Origin: Acholeplasma sp. OttesenSCG-928-E16
GTDB taxonomy: Bacteria > Bacillota_I > Bacilli_A > Acholeplasmatales > Acholeplasmataceae
Reading direction: 5' to 3'
DNA length: 64,000 nt
Assembly (NCBI GenBank): GCA_030266845.1
Contig: JAJDIT010000001.1
Location: 1 to 64,000, forward strand
Part shown: in pieces, positions 35,994 through 45,076 of the stretch
Layout: every line of letters begins with the position of its first letter
How positions within the stretch are numbered: position 1 is the stretch's first letter
Translations under genes and position numbers: made by a program
Notes under the pieces: generated by a model
The model's input: the letters and a program-made list of their open reading frames with translations, nothing else
What the model was told of the DNA's origin: nothing
Database searches by the model: none

Positions 35994-37199
35994 ATGTTAA
36001 ATGTAAATAAAATAAGAAAAAGATTTCCAATATATAAAAATAATAAAGACTTAGTATATTTAGATTCTGCAGCAACGGCTTTAAAATTAGATAGTGTTAT
36101 CGACCAAGAAGTATACTATTATAAAAACATTTCTGCTAATGTTCACCGCGGTGTATATAAAAATAGCTATCAAGCAACTTTTTTATACGAAGAGGCAAGA
36201 AGTAAGATTGCTAATTTTATTAACGCAAAAGAAGAAGAAGTGATTTTTACAAAAGGGACTACCGATTCACTAAATAAAGTCGCTAGAATGCTAGAAGATA
36301 GTATTTTAGAAGGTGATGAAATAATCACATCAGAATTAGAACATCACTCATCGATATTACCGTGGATGGAAATAGCTAATAAAAAGAAAGCTAAATTAGT
36401 ATTTATTCCACTTACTAAAGATAATAAAATAACTCTAAATAACTTTAAAAAGGTTTTATCAAGTAAATCAAAAGTCGTGGCTATCACCCATATGTCGAAT
36501 GTTTTAGGCGATTTAGTTGATGCTAAAGAGATATTTAGTTTAGCAAAAGATAAAAATATGTATACTATTTTAGATTGTGCACAATCAATAATGCATACGA
36601 AAATAAATGTCAAAGAATTAAAATGTGATTTTTTAGGTTTTTCTGGGCATAAAATGTTTGGGCCAACAGGTATTGGAATTTTATTTGGGAAAGAAGAGTT
36701 ATTAAACAACTTACCTCCAGCTGAATTTGGTGGAGAGATGGTTAATCAAGTTTTTAAGAACCACGCCACTTATAAAGATGCTCCACTTAGATTAGAAGCG
36801 GGTACTCAAAATATTGCCGGGGCGATTGGATTAGCGGCAGCGATAGATTTTATCGATGAAATAGGCTATGAAAACATCAATAAACATATCAAATTTTTAA
36901 GAAAATACGCGATCAATCAAATGATGAATATTGATGGCATTACTATTTATAATCAAAAATCAAATGGGGCGATGATATCTTTTAACGTAGATGGGCTTCA
37001 TCCCCATGATTCAGCTACATATCTAGACCAAGAAAACGTTGCTGTTAGGGCTGGCCACCACTGTGCCCAACTTGTTAATAATTTATTGAGTGTTGATGCA
37101 ACCTTAAGGGTTTCATTAAGCATTTATAATAATAAAAAAGATATTGATTTATTTATTGACGCATTAAAAAAGACAATAAATTTTTTTAATGGATTTTAA
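35994..37199 (+). CDS. sufS: Cysteine desulfurase SufS
   Basis: The 401-residue PLP enzyme removes sulfur from cysteine for Fe-S assembly. The Schiff-base lysine is K220 in SGHKMFGPTGIG, and the persulfide-forming cysteine is C357 in AGHHCAQ, the SufS (type II) form. ITHMSNVLG and THIS-type PLP contacts are as in the family. The ATG is 1 nt after the sufD stop. The length is normal. SufU, next in the operon, is its sulfur acceptor in Firmicutes. Confidence 0.95.
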   Translation: MLNVNKIRKRFPIYKNNKDLVYLDSAATALKLDSVIDQEVYYYKNISANVHRGVYKNSYQATFLYEEARSKIANFINAKEEEVIFTKGTTDSLNKVARMLEDSILEGDEIITSELEHHSSILPWMEIANKKKAKLVFIPLTKDNKITLNNFKKVLSSKSKVVAITHMSNVLGDLVDAKEIFSLAKDKNMYTILDCAQSIMHTKINVKELKCDFLGFSGHKMFGPTGIGILFGKEELLNNLPPAEFGGEMVNQVFKNHATYKDAPLRLEAGTQNIAGAIGLAAAIDFIDEIGYENINKHIKFLRKYAINQMMNIDGITIYNQKSNGAMISFNVDGLHPHDSATYLDQENVAVRAGHHCAQLVNNLLSVDATLRVSLSIYNNKKDIDLFIDALKKTINFFNGF

Positions 37200-37215
37200 C
37201 TAAGGAGAATGCTAT

Positions 37216-37656
37216 ATGGATTTAAGTTTTTTATACCGACAAGTAATTATGGATCATTATAAGAACCCAAGAAATAAGGGTCTTATCAATGATGCGAATT
37301 ACTTATCAATCCAAATGAATAATCCATCTTGTGGGGATGATATAGTTGTCCAAATGAAAGTGGAAGATGGCAAAATTATAGATATAAAGCATGATGGAAA
37401 AGGGTGTTCTATTTGTTGTTCATCTGCCTCAGTTATGAGTGAAGCCCTAATTGGTTTAAATAAAGAAAAAGCGATTATTGTTGTTAATGAGTTTTATGAG
37501 TTAGTAAAAGGCATGCCATTTAACGAAGCGATTATTCAAGGTGATATTTTAGCCTACCAAGGAGTCGCTAATTTTCCTGCCCGCATTAAATGTGCGACAC
37601 TCGCATGGAAAGCAATCGAAAAAGGAATAGATGAGAGGATGAATGATGGACGATAA
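37216..37656 (+). CDS. sufU: SufU zinc-dependent sulfurtransferase
   Basis: The 146-residue IscU-fold protein has the SufU ligands C39 with nearby D41 (PSCGDD), C64 (GKGCS) and C126 (IKCATLAW). It accepts persulfide from SufS and passes it to SufB. Two further cysteines, C67 and C68, sit directly after C64 in the helix where relatives mostly have Ser/Ala/Met, which is slightly unusual. AAGGAG precedes the ATG. The gene overlaps sufB by 14 bp. Confidence 0.93.
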   Translation: MDLSFLYRQVIMDHYKNPRNKGLINDANYLSIQMNNPSCGDDIVVQMKVEDGKIIDIKHDGKGCSICCSSASVMSEALIGLNKEKAIIVVNEFYELVKGMPFNEAIIQGDILAYQGVANFPARIKCATLAWKAIEKGIDERMNDGR

Positions 37657-39055
37657 TAAAAAGAAAATAGATGATATAGTAGGCGATTATAAGTTTGGTT
37701 TTAAGACTGATGCTAAAACGCTAGCTGATACTGGAAAAGGACTTAACGAAGATGTAATCAGACAAATTTCTGCATATAAAAATGAGCCGAAATGGATGTT
37801 AGATTTTAGATTAAAAGCATATAAGGAATTTTTAAGATTAGAAAATCCTAAATATGGACCTGACTTAAGTAAGATTGATTTTAATGAATTTAAATATTTT
37901 ATTAGAACAAGCGAAAAAGCTGAAAGAAGCTGGGATGATGTACCAGAAAATATCAAGGATACTTTTGAAAGAATTGGTATTCCAGAGGCTGAAAGGAATT
38001 TTTTAGCTGGCGTTTCCACTCAGTTTGAATCAGAGGTTGTTTACCATAGTACAATGCATGAATTAGAAGAACTTGGAGTTATATACGTAGATACTGATAC
38101 CGCATTAAGAGAGTATCCAGATTTATTTAAAAAGTATTTTAATACCGTTATTAAATTTAATGATAATAAATACGCAAGTTTAAATAGCGCAGTTTGGAGT
38201 GGAGGATCATTTATTTATGTTCCAAAAGGAGTTCATGTACCAAAACCGCTACAATCATATTTTAGAATTAATGCTAATCAAATGGGGCAATTTGAAAGAA
38301 CTTTAATAATTGTTGATGAAGGAGCCTCAGTTCATTATGTTGAAGGGTGCACTGCCCCAATTTATACTTTGGATTCATTACATGCTGCAGTGGTTGAAAT
38401 AGTTATCTTAAAAGATGCTCATTGCCGTTATTCAACTATCCAAAACTGGTCATCAAATGTTATAAACCTTGTAACCAAAAGAGCTTTTGTTTATGAAAAC
38501 GGGCATATGGAATGGATTGACGGAAACATCGGTAGTAGGATAAATATGAAATATCCAGCTTGTTACTTATTAGGTCGTAATGCTAAGGGTACAACAGTTT
38601 CGATTGCCTTCGCATCTAAGGGACAAGTCCAAGATGCGGGAGCTAAAATGATCCATATAGCTCCTAATACATATTCAACTATTATCTCAAAATCGATTTC
38701 AAGAGGTGGTGGAAAGGTTAACTACCGGGGAAAAGTAGAGTTTCAAAAACAATCAAAAGGGTCAAAATCACATGTGGAATGTGATACTATTATCTTAGAT
38801 GAGTTATCAACAAGTGATACTATTCCAACAAATGTAATTAATAATAGTGAGTCTTTCTTAGAACATGAGGCGACAGTTTCAAAAGTGTCTGAGGAACAAC
38901 TATTTTATCTTATGAGCAGAGGGTTAAATAAAGAAGAAGCAACCGAAATGATTGTCATGGGTTTTATTGAACCTTTCGCTAAAGAATTACCGATGGAATA
39001 TGCAGTTGAATTAAATCAACTTATTAAGCTAGAGATGGAAGGATCTATTGGTTAA
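37643..39055 (+). CDS. sufB: Fe-S cluster assembly scaffold SufB
   Basis: The 470-residue SufB is full length. Recognisable blocks are FVPKGV-like [48 protein letters not shown] and the C-terminal [24 protein letters not shown] region (quoted in part). It builds the cluster with SufC and the short SufD. The first two codons are both ATG, and the second (37646) is an equally likely start. It closes the order sufC-D-S-U-B common in Firmicutes. Confidence 0.95.
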   Translation: MMDDNKKKIDDIVGDYKFGFKTDAKTLADTGKGLNEDVIRQISAYKNEPKWMLDFRLKAYKEFLRLENPKYGPDLSKIDFNEFKYFIRTSEKAERSWDDVPENIKDTFERIGIPEAERNFLAGVSTQFESEVVYHSTMHELEELGVIYVDTDTALREYPDLFKKYFNTVIKFNDNKYASLNSAVWSGGSFIYVPKGVHVPKPLQSYFRINANQMGQFERTLIIVDEGASVHYVEGCTAPIYTLDSLHAAVVEIVILKDAHCRYSTIQNWSSNVINLVTKRAFVYENGHMEWIDGNIGSRINMKYPACYLLGRNAKGTTVSIAFASKGQVQDAGAKMIHIAPNTYSTIISKSISRGGGKVNYRGKVEFQKQSKGSKSHVECDTIILDELSTSDTIPTNVINNSESFLEHEATVSKVSEEQLFYLMSRGLNKEEATEMIVMGFIEPFAKELPMEYAVELNQLIKLEMEGSIG

Positions 39056-39058
39056 TCG

Positions 39059-39637
39059 ATGAAGTTTTTAATTATTGGTAGTAAAAACGGAATAAAAAAA
39101 GAAGATAGAACAATCATTACTAAGTTATTATCAAATATGATTGATATTAAAGATATTGTCTTTGAAGATGAATTATTGATTGTTTTTTTCAATGATTTAG
39201 AAGACCTTGATTTTAAAGATGTAATTTTAAATTTAAACGCTGATTTAATGATAGATTATCGGATATATCTTTCAAGAGAATACCAACAAGAAAATATTAA
39301 AGAAGCTTTTAATGAAGTAAGTAAAAAACTAAAAGAGATTCCTTATTCCTTAAATAATGTATATCTAGATGATAAAGAAATCTTAAAGTATGATTTAGTT
39401 AATGGAGCACCACTAGATTATTTAAGAAAAAAAATATTTAAAAAATATTATAATGATTTAGATATGCTAGAAACCATTAAGACTTATTTGGATTGTAACC
39501 AAAATATGAGTGTTGCCGCCAAAAAACTTTATTTACATAGAAACACATTAATTCAAAGAATAGAAAGGTTCAACTTAGAAACGAATCTTGATGTTCGAAC
39601 ATTTATTGATGGATATCTAATCTATCATTTACTATAA
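39059..39637 (+). CDS. HTH_30 (PucR/CdaR-type) transcriptional regulator
   Basis: The 192-residue protein starts 3 nt after the sufB stop, so it belongs to the suf transcript. The last 50 residues form the PucR/CdaR C-terminal helix-turn-helix (YLDCNQNMSVAAKKLYLHRN, then TLIQRIERF). The N-terminal 140 residues, with no cysteine cluster, match nothing that I know. Position suggests a regulator of Fe-S assembly or of a linked metabolic function, although it has no IscR-like cluster ligands. This link is inferred from co-transcription only. Confidence 0.7.
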   Translation: MKFLIIGSKNGIKKEDRTIITKLLSNMIDIKDIVFEDELLIVFFNDLEDLDFKDVILNLNADLMIDYRIYLSREYQQENIKEAFNEVSKKLKEIPYSLNNVYLDDKEILKYDLVNGAPLDYLRKKIFKKYYNDLDMLETIKTYLDCNQNMSVAAKKLYLHRNTLIQRIERFNLETNLDVRTFIDGYLIYHLL

Positions 39638-39653
39638 AAAATAAAAGGCATAA

Positions 39654-39693
39654 GAAAAGACCAAATTAATGGGGATATTAATTTGGTCTTTTC
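39654..39693 (+). terminator. Bidirectional terminator between suf operon and dps
   Basis: GAAAAGACCAAATTAAT (39654-39670) pairs perfectly over 17 bp with ATTAATTTGGTCTTTTC (39677-39693). The arms carry A and T tails on both sides, and the genes converge here. Confidence 0.92.
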
Positions 39694-39710
39694 AAAAAGA
39701 GAGAAGATAA

Positions 39711-40145
39711 TTAAGCTGCAACTGCAGTTAACATCCATATATGTTTCTGGAGTTCAGTGATCGCTCCAGTTAACATATCACTAGTAGGAAGATCGCCTAA
39801 TTTATCAGACACTTCGATTGCTTCTTTAAATTCGCTAACTAAAAGTTTGAAATCGTTAGCAACAGAAGCAGCCATTGATGTGGCATTTAAGTTGCCTTCG
39901 GCATCTTTAATAGAAGCAAGGTCCAAATAGTTTCTAACATTAGCAACAGGATTTAATCCTAACGCTAATAGTCTTTCAGCAATCTCATCGTATAGTTCAG
40001 TTACGTAATCATATAATTCCTCAAATTTAGCGTGTAACGCGAAGAATTGAGGACCCTTTACATACCAATGGTAGTTATGTAATTTAACGTACAGAACTCC
40101 TAAATTTGCTACTTGTTTGTTTAATAATTTTTCTAATTCTTTCAT
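39711..40145 (-). CDS. dps: Dps-family ferritin-like protein
   Basis: The 144-residue mini-ferritin protects DNA and stores iron. LHNYHWYVKGPQFFALHAKFEELYD contains the ferroxidase His and the downstream His/Asp/Glu ligands typical of Dps (quoted here as two joined motifs: HNYHWYVKG and FFALHAKFEELYD). The start chosen is the ATG at 40145 after AAGGAGG; seven further in-frame codons upstream are unlikely. In an anaerobe it probably handles iron and peroxide during air exposure. It has its own promoter, divergent from the sugar-ABC ATPase. Confidence 0.93.
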   Translation of the reverse strand: MKELEKLLNKQVANLGVLYVKLHNYHWYVKGPQFFALHAKFEELYDYVTELYDEIAERLLALGLNPVANVRNYLDLASIKDAEGNLNATSMAASVANDFKLLVSEFKEAIEVSDKLGDLPTSDMLTGAITELQKHIWMLTAVAA

Positions 40146-40178
40146 GATATTTTGCCTCCTTATCATTAGTACACCTCT

Positions 40179-40207
40179 ATTTTAACATTACTTCTAGCCC
40201 TCTTCAA
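40179..40207 (-). promoter_or_regulatory. Predicted dps promoter
   Basis: On the minus strand TTGAAG (40207-40202) and TAAAAT (40184-40179) are spaced by 17 bp. Confidence 0.7.
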
Positions 40208-40225
40208 ATGATATGCTTCTTACTT

Positions 40226-40242
40226 ATTGTGCACAATGCACA
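40226..40242. promoter_or_regulatory. Overlapping palindromes upstream of dps
   Basis: ATTGTGCACAAT (40226-40237) is a perfect 12-bp palindrome. It overlaps TGTGCA-CAA-TGCACA (40228-40242). It lies 20-35 bp upstream of the dps -35 box in the divergent region and could serve either gene. It does not match the PerR or Fur consensus. Confidence 0.45.
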
Positions 40243-40319
40243 TAGATTTTTTTAAAAGCAAAGCTTAAAATAAATACAGTTAGAAAAACAAAAATAAAAA
40301 TAAAAGGATGTGAGTTTAA

Positions 40320-41561
40320 ATGGCAACGTTAGAATTAAAGGACATTAATAAGATTTATCCTAATGGTGTTCAAGCGGTTTTTGATTTTAATCTAAGAATT
40401 AAAGACAAAGAATTTATCGTTTTTGTTGGACCTTCTGGGTGTGGTAAATCAACAACTCTTAGAATGATCGCTGGATTAGAAGAAATAACAAGTGGTGAAT
40501 TATATATCGATGATGAGTTAGTTAATGATAAAGCTCCAAAAGATAGAAACATCGCGATGGTTTTCCAAAGCTATGCGTTATATCCTCATATGACGGTATA
40601 TGATAATATGGCATTTGGTTTAAAACTAAGAAAAATGCCAAAACTAGAAATTGAAAAGAAAGTTCAAGAAGCTGCTGAGATTCTTGGGTTAGTACCATAT
40701 TTAAAAAGAAAACCAAAAGCGTTGTCTGGGGGGCAAAGACAAAGGGTGGCTCTAGGTAGAGCAATAGTAAGAGATGCAAAAGTATTCTTAATGGACGAAC
40801 CATTATCAAACTTAGATGCTAAGCTACGTGTTCAAATGCGTGGGGAATTAATTAAATTACATAATAGAATCGAAACAACTACTATTTATGTAACCCATGA
40901 CCAAATTGAAGCGATGACAATGGCTTCAAGAATCGTTGTAATGAAAGACGGATACATTCAACAAGTAGGTGCTCCAAAGGCTATTTATGATAACCCAGTT
41001 AATATGTTCGTTGGTGGATTCATCGGAACTCCTCCTATGAACTTTATTGAAGGTAGAGTATCAGAAGATGGTTGGTTTAGAGCAGGAACTCATAAACTAA
41101 GAGTACCAGCTGCTAAATTAGCTATTATTAAACATAATAAATTCTTTGATGCTGATATCGTTTTAGGTATTAGACCAGAAGACATTCATGATGATGAAGT
41201 GGTTAAAGAAGCTTATCCAGAAGCTGCATTAGATATCGTGGTTGATGTTGCCGAATTATTAGGAGCTGAAACTAATATCTATACGACAATTAATGAAAAT
41301 TCTATTTGTGCAAGCGTAAACGCTAGAGCCGATATTAGAATGGGCGATACTATTAAGTTAGCATTAGATATGAACAAATGTCATTTCTTTGATCCACATA
41401 GTGAAAGAAGATTAACAGAAGATGCAGAAATCAATCCGCATAAAGAAGAATATGTTTCTTTAAAACAAGATTCAGTTGCTCCAGATGCGATTATTCCTGA
41501 AGAAGCTCCAAAGAAAAAAGCTAAAAAAGTTAAAGAAGAAGCAGAAGAAAAGAAAGAATAA
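40320..41561 (+). CDS. msmX: Sugar ABC transporter ATPase (MsmX/UgpC/MalK family)
   Basis: The 413-residue ATPase has Walker A GPSGCGKST, MVFQSYALYPHMTV, signature LSGGQRQRV, Walker B FLMDEPLSNLDAKLR, the switch His, and a C-terminal regulatory TOBE/OB domain (from about 240). A Lys/Glu-rich tail (KKKAKKVKEEAEEKKE) extends past the usual end. No permease or binding protein is adjacent. That is typical of MsmX-type ATPases, which energise several carbohydrate importers encoded elsewhere. It ends at a strong terminator. Confidence 0.88.
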   Translation: MATLELKDINKIYPNGVQAVFDFNLRIKDKEFIVFVGPSGCGKSTTLRMIAGLEEITSGELYIDDELVNDKAPKDRNIAMVFQSYALYPHMTVYDNMAFGLKLRKMPKLEIEKKVQEAAEILGLVPYLKRKPKALSGGQRQRVALGRAIVRDAKVFLMDEPLSNLDAKLRVQMRGELIKLHNRIETTTIYVTHDQIEAMTMASRIVVMKDGYIQQVGAPKAIYDNPVNMFVGGFIGTPPMNFIEGRVSEDGWFRAGTHKLRVPAAKLAIIKHNKFFDADIVLGIRPEDIHDDEVVKEAYPEAALDIVVDVAELLGAETNIYTTINENSICASVNARADIRMGDTIKLALDMNKCHFFDPHSERRLTEDAEINPHKEEYVSLKQDSVAPDAIIPEEAPKKKAKKVKEEAEEKKE

Positions 41562-41564
41562 ATT

Positions 41565-41588
41565 AAAGACCCACTCGGGTCTTTTTTT
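41565..41588 (+). terminator. Terminator after the MsmX-like gene
   Basis: AAAGACCC (41565-41572) pairs with GGGTCTTT (41577-41584) around ACTC and is followed by more T. Confidence 0.9.
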
Positions 41589-41601
41589 ATGGCTATATAA
41601 A

Positions 41602-42021
41602 ATGATTAATTACATTAAGAATAACAATGAAGGAATTTCTATTTTTTCATCTAATGAAGAAAAAATAGTAAAGGGCACAGTATTAGGTTTTATTAAGAAA
41701 AAGTGTATTAATAATCTTTTTTCATATGAAGGATATGTAAAAGCGTGTAAAAAGGTATTAAAGATTTCATCATTAGTGCCGGTAGTCATATCAAAAAGCG
41801 AAGTATATTTTCCTATATCAAGGGTGAAGGATTATGAAAATATTTTTATAAACTATTTAGCAATTAGTAGTTTATCTATCAATAAAGAACAAACTATTAT
41901 TACTTTTTTTGATGGACAAACTATAAAAATAGATATATTAAAAGGGAAAATAGAAAGAATAATCAATAATATTGAATCAATTTTAAAATATAAAACGTTT
42001 CCAGAATCAAAATGTAGATAA
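41602..42021 (+). CDS. ComK-like protein
   Basis: The 139-residue protein resembles the competence regulator ComK over most of its length. SYEGYVKACKKVLKI matches the SSY-GR-K-T-E...I block, VPVVISKSEVYFPIS matches the P-I---S-I-FFPT block, and TIITFFDGQTIKID matches the V-F-NG--M-L strand. ComK usually has about 190 residues, and the C-terminal part is missing here. The ATG lies only 14 nt after the T run of a terminator and has no visible Shine-Dalgarno site, so expression may be low or conditional. If real, it would bind DNA and activate uptake genes. The identification rests on pattern recall and is moderate. Confidence 0.55.
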   Translation: MINYIKNNNEGISIFSSNEEKIVKGTVLGFIKKKCINNLFSYEGYVKACKKVLKISSLVPVVISKSEVYFPISRVKDYENIFINYLAISSLSINKEQTIITFFDGQTIKIDILKGKIERIINNIESILKYKTFPESKCR

Positions 42022-42043
42022 TTATTTACTTAAATGTTATAAT
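42015..42043 (+). promoter_or_regulatory. Predicted promoter of the pgk cluster
   Basis: TAGATA (42015-42020) and TATAAT (42038-42043) are spaced by 17 bp. The -10 is extended (TGTTATAAT). The promoter overlaps the end of the ComK-like gene. Confidence 0.65.
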
Positions 42044-42081
42044 ATTATTGCAAAAAACGATTATTAATAAGGAGGGCAATC

Positions 42082-43308
42082 ATGGCCAAAAAAACAATTA
42101 AAGACATTGATTTAAAGGGAAAGAAAGTGTTAATTAGAGTGGATTTTAATGTACCACTAGACAAAGCGACAGGTGCAATTACTGATGATACGAGAATAGT
42201 TGCTGCATTACCTACTATTAAATATGCGATCGAACAAGGCGGAAAAGTTATTTTATTTTCACACTTAGGTAGAGTTAAAGAAGAAGCAGATAAAGCAAAA
42301 AACAGTTTAAAATTAGTTGCTAAAAGATTAGAAGAACTTTTAAATAAACCAGTTGTTTTTATTCCTGAAACAAGAGGAAAAGTATTAGAAGACGCTATTA
42401 GTAATTTAAAAGAATCAGATGTTTTAATGTTTGAAAACACAAGATTTGAGGACTTAGATGGTAAGAAAGAATCTAAAAATGATCCTGAACTTGGTAAGTA
42501 TTGGGCATCCTTAGGTGATGTATTTGTAAATGATGCGTTTGGAACTGCTCATAGAGCACATGCATCTAATGCAGGAATAGCTGCTAATATAGAAGATACA
42601 GTAGCTGGGTTCTTATTAGAAAAAGAAATTAATTTTATTGGAGGAACTCTAGAAAATCCAAATAGACCATTTGTTGCGATATTAGGAGGAGCTAAAGTAT
42701 CTGATAAGATAGAAGTTATTAAAAATTTATTAAATGTTGCTGATAAAGTATTAATTGGTGGAGGAATGGCATTTACCTTCTTAAAAGCGCAAGGTAAGGA
42801 AATTGGAACCTCTCTTTTAGAAAGCGATAAAGTAGATTTAGCAAAAGAATTATTAGCACTAGGAAAAGATAAAATCGTTTTAGGATATGATTGCTTAACA
42901 GCGAGAGAATTTGCTGATGTTAAGGGAGAAGTCCATGATTTTGATTCTATTCCAGAAGATGAAATGGGATTAGACATTGGCCCTAAGACTATTGCGGAGT
43001 TCTTAAAATATATAAGCAATGCTAAAACTATCGTATGGAACGGACCACTTGGAGTATCAGAGTTTAGCAATTTTGAAAGAGGAACCAAAGAAATTGCTTT
43101 AGCAATCGCTAAAAACAAAGAAGCAATAAGTATCATAGGTGGTGGGGACTCAGCAGCGGCAATCGCTAAGTTTGGACTAGAAAATGAGGTTACTCACGTT
43201 TCAACCGGTGGTGGAGCTTCACTAGAATATCTAGAAGGTAAAGTTTTACCAGGAGTTGCTATTATCGATGAAAAATGTTGTTGTGGATGCGGCAACCATA
43301 AACACTAA
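42082..43308 (+). CDS. pgk: Phosphoglycerate kinase with Cys/His-rich tail
   Basis: This glycolytic enzyme makes ATP from 1,3-bisphosphoglycerate. It has [10 protein letters not shown] near the N-terminus, [32 protein letters not shown] and GGGDSAAAI, followed by [16 protein letters not shown]. The family sequence ends normally at LPGVAIIDE. About 11 extra residues, [11 protein letters not shown], then form a dense Cys/His tail like a metal-binding patch, which ordinary PGKs lack. The stop codon overlaps the start of the XRE/cupin gene by 1 nt, so the frame is real and operonic. GGAGG precedes the ATG. Confidence 0.95.
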   Translation: MAKKTIKDIDLKGKKVLIRVDFNVPLDKATGAITDDTRIVAALPTIKYAIEQGGKVILFSHLGRVKEEADKAKNSLKLVAKRLEELLNKPVVFIPETRGKVLEDAISNLKESDVLMFENTRFEDLDGKKESKNDPELGKYWASLGDVFVNDAFGTAHRAHASNAGIAANIEDTVAGFLLEKEINFIGGTLENPNRPFVAILGGAKVSDKIEVIKNLLNVADKVLIGGGMAFTFLKAQGKEIGTSLLESDKVDLAKELLALGKDKIVLGYDCLTAREFADVKGEVHDFDSIPEDEMGLDIGPKTIAEFLKYISNAKTIVWNGPLGVSEFSNFERGTKEIALAIAKNKEAISIIGGGDSAAAIAKFGLENEVTHVSTGGGASLEYLEGKVLPGVAIIDEKCCCGCGNHKH

Positions 43309-43847
43309 TGGATATTGGTAAACAAATAAGAGAACTTAGGTTAGGCAATGGTCTAACCCAAGAGGAACTAGCCAATAGACTAGAGTTAACTAAAGGCTAT
43401 ATCTCTCAATTAGAAAACAATTTAACATCACCTTCAATGCAAACCTTATTCTCGATTTTAGAGGTTTTAGGAACTGATGTTCATGAGTTTTTCAGTAAAG
43501 AAGAAACAAGTGCTGTTGTCTATAAAAAGGAAGATTTCTATATTAAAGAAAACGAAGAATTGAAACATAACATCAGTTGGATTGTCCCAAATGCTCAAAA
43601 ATATGAGATGGAACCTATTTTAATAGAAATAGAGCCACATGGTCAGTCAGAAATTGATGATCCGCACCCAGGAGAGGAATTTGGGTATGTTTTAGAAGGG
43701 CAAATAACTCTTGTTTATAATAAAAAAAGATATATAATAAAGAAAGGTGAGACTTTTTATTATTTGACTAATAAAGAGCATTACTTATTAAATACTACCA
43801 ACCAAGTGGCAAAGGTATTATGGATAAGTACCCCACCAATGTTTTAG
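43308..43847 (+). CDS. XRE-family regulator with cupin domain
   Basis: The 179-residue regulator has an N-terminal XRE helix-turn-helix (IGKQIRELRLGNGLTQEEL through GYISQLEN) and a C-terminal cupin (from about residue 110: HPGEEFGYVLEGQITL with metal-type His/Glu). Relatives (PuuR/MfrR-like) often control polyamine or amino-acid uptake by sensing a small ligand in the cupin. It lies between pgk and the HPr-like gene, which suggests control of carbon flow instead. The target and ligand are not known. Confidence 0.85.
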   Translation: MDIGKQIRELRLGNGLTQEELANRLELTKGYISQLENNLTSPSMQTLFSILEVLGTDVHEFFSKEETSAVVYKKEDFYIKENEELKHNISWIVPNAQKYEMEPILIEIEPHGQSEIDDPHPGEEFGYVLEGQITLVYNKKRYIIKKGETFYYLTNKEHYLLNTTNQVAKVLWISTPPMF

Positions 43848-43859
43848 GAGGAGAAAAAA

Positions 43860-44105
43860 ATGGAAAAAGAAATTACAATTAAGAGCACAACTGGTTTACA
43901 CGCTAGCTTAGCGGCAAAAGTTGTCCAAACAGCTTCCAAATATGCTGTTGATATTAGATTAATCTATCATGATAAAGTGGTTGATGTTAAATCTATCTTA
44001 GGTCTAATGAGTTTAGCTATTCCACAAGGCGAAAATGTCAAAATAGTAGCTAAGGGCGATCATGCTGCAGAAGCAATAAAAGATATCGCATCAGTTCTTG
44101 GATAA
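43860..44105 (+). CDS. HPr-like phosphocarrier with altered active-site loop
   Basis: The 81-residue protein has the HPr fold. The phosphorylatable His is kept (TGLHA, H14), and the regulatory serine motif VDVKSILGLMSL is kept (S45, equivalent to Ser46). However, the highly conserved ARPA after His reads ASLA, so the Arg17 and Pro18 equivalents are Ser16 and Leu17. Arg17 contacts the phosphoryl group in ordinary HPr, so PTS phosphotransfer may be weak while HPrK/CcpA-type signalling through the serine could persist. AGGAGG precedes the ATG. It lies between a regulator and tpiA. Confidence 0.88.
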   Translation: MEKEITIKSTTGLHASLAAKVVQTASKYAVDIRLIYHDKVVDVKSILGLMSLAIPQGENVKIVAKGDHAAEAIKDIASVLG

Positions 44106-44109
44106 AGAT

Positions 44110-44877
44110 ATGGCTAGCAAAAAAAGAGTTCCAGTAATTGCTGGAAATTGGAAGATGTTTAAAAATCGTGATGAAGCTTTAGCTTTTGTTTTTGCTGTTA
44201 ATGATAATATGCCAAAAAGAAAAGAAGTTGAAACGGTTATTTGTGCACCAGCGATTCATTTATCGGCTTTAGTCAAACGACAAGGCGATAATTTGAGAAT
44301 CGGTGCACAAAATATGCACTTTAAAGATTCTGGTGCTTTCACAGGTGAAATTTCTCCTTTAATGTTAGTTGATGCTGGAGTATCTTATTGTGTAATTGGA
44401 CATAGTGAAAGAAGACAATATTTTAATGAAACTGATGAGACGGTTAATTTAAAAGTTAAAGCAGCGATCGCTCATGATATTATTCCAATTCTTTGTGTTG
44501 GTGAGTCATTATCAATTAGAGAAAAAGGGACAACTAATCGTTTCGTTAAAAAACAAATACTAAAAGCTTATGAGGGAATTGAACTTGAAGATGCATTAAA
44601 GGTTATTGTTGCTTATGAACCTATTTGGGCAATTGGAACCGGAGTAACTGCTACCAAAGAACAAGCTAATGAAACAATTAAAGGAATTAGAAGAGTATTA
44701 GCTAAACTATATCAAAGAGTGAACGCTAATAAGATGAGAATCCTTTATGGGGGCTCAGTAAACACAAATAACATTAAGGAATTACTAGGCGAATCTGACA
44801 TCGATGGCGCTTTAATAGGGGGAGCTTCGCTTAAATCGGATGATTTCTTAAAATTAGTGGATGCGGCAAGAAAATAA
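44110..44877 (+). CDS. tpiA: Triosephosphate isomerase
   Basis: The 255-residue TIM-barrel isomerase interconverts DHAP and glyceraldehyde-3-phosphate. It has the N-terminal AGNWKM motif, GHSERR with catalytic H98, AYEPIWAIGTG with catalytic E170, and the phosphate-binding LYGGSVN. The ATG at 44110 fits the family start (MASKKRVPVIAGNWKM); a TTG at 44098 is less likely. It follows the HPr-like gene by 4 bp. Together with pgk it is part of a glycolytic transcript. Confidence 0.96.
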   Translation: MASKKRVPVIAGNWKMFKNRDEALAFVFAVNDNMPKRKEVETVICAPAIHLSALVKRQGDNLRIGAQNMHFKDSGAFTGEISPLMLVDAGVSYCVIGHSERRQYFNETDETVNLKVKAAIAHDIIPILCVGESLSIREKGTTNRFVKKQILKAYEGIELEDALKVIVAYEPIWAIGTGVTATKEQANETIKGIRRVLAKLYQRVNANKMRILYGGSVNTNNIKELLGESDIDGALIGGASLKSDDFLKLVDAARK

Positions 44878-44884
44878 ATATTTT

Positions 44885-44919
44885 AGGACTTATTATGAAA
44901 ATCATAATGGTCCTTTTTA
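44885..44919 (+). terminator. Terminator of the pgk-tpiA cluster
   Basis: AGGACTTATTATG (44885-44897) pairs, with one bulge, with CATAATGGTCCT (44903-44914), and T5 follows. Confidence 0.8.
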
Positions 44920-45076
44920 TTTAGGAAAAGAATAGAGAGGCATGTATATCAAAAATAATAAAAGATATCTATGAAAATTCGTAATTTTCTTAAATAGCTA
45001 AATAATATTTTTTTGATTGCATCTATACTTATAAATAAAACATGATATAATTTAATGACCAAGGAGAGAGAATTTA

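Noticed and set aside
42549-43136. Minus-strand frame of 195 codons
   Set aside because: It is antisense to pgk, whose motifs are unmistakable. It is a codon-bias shadow without a start signal.
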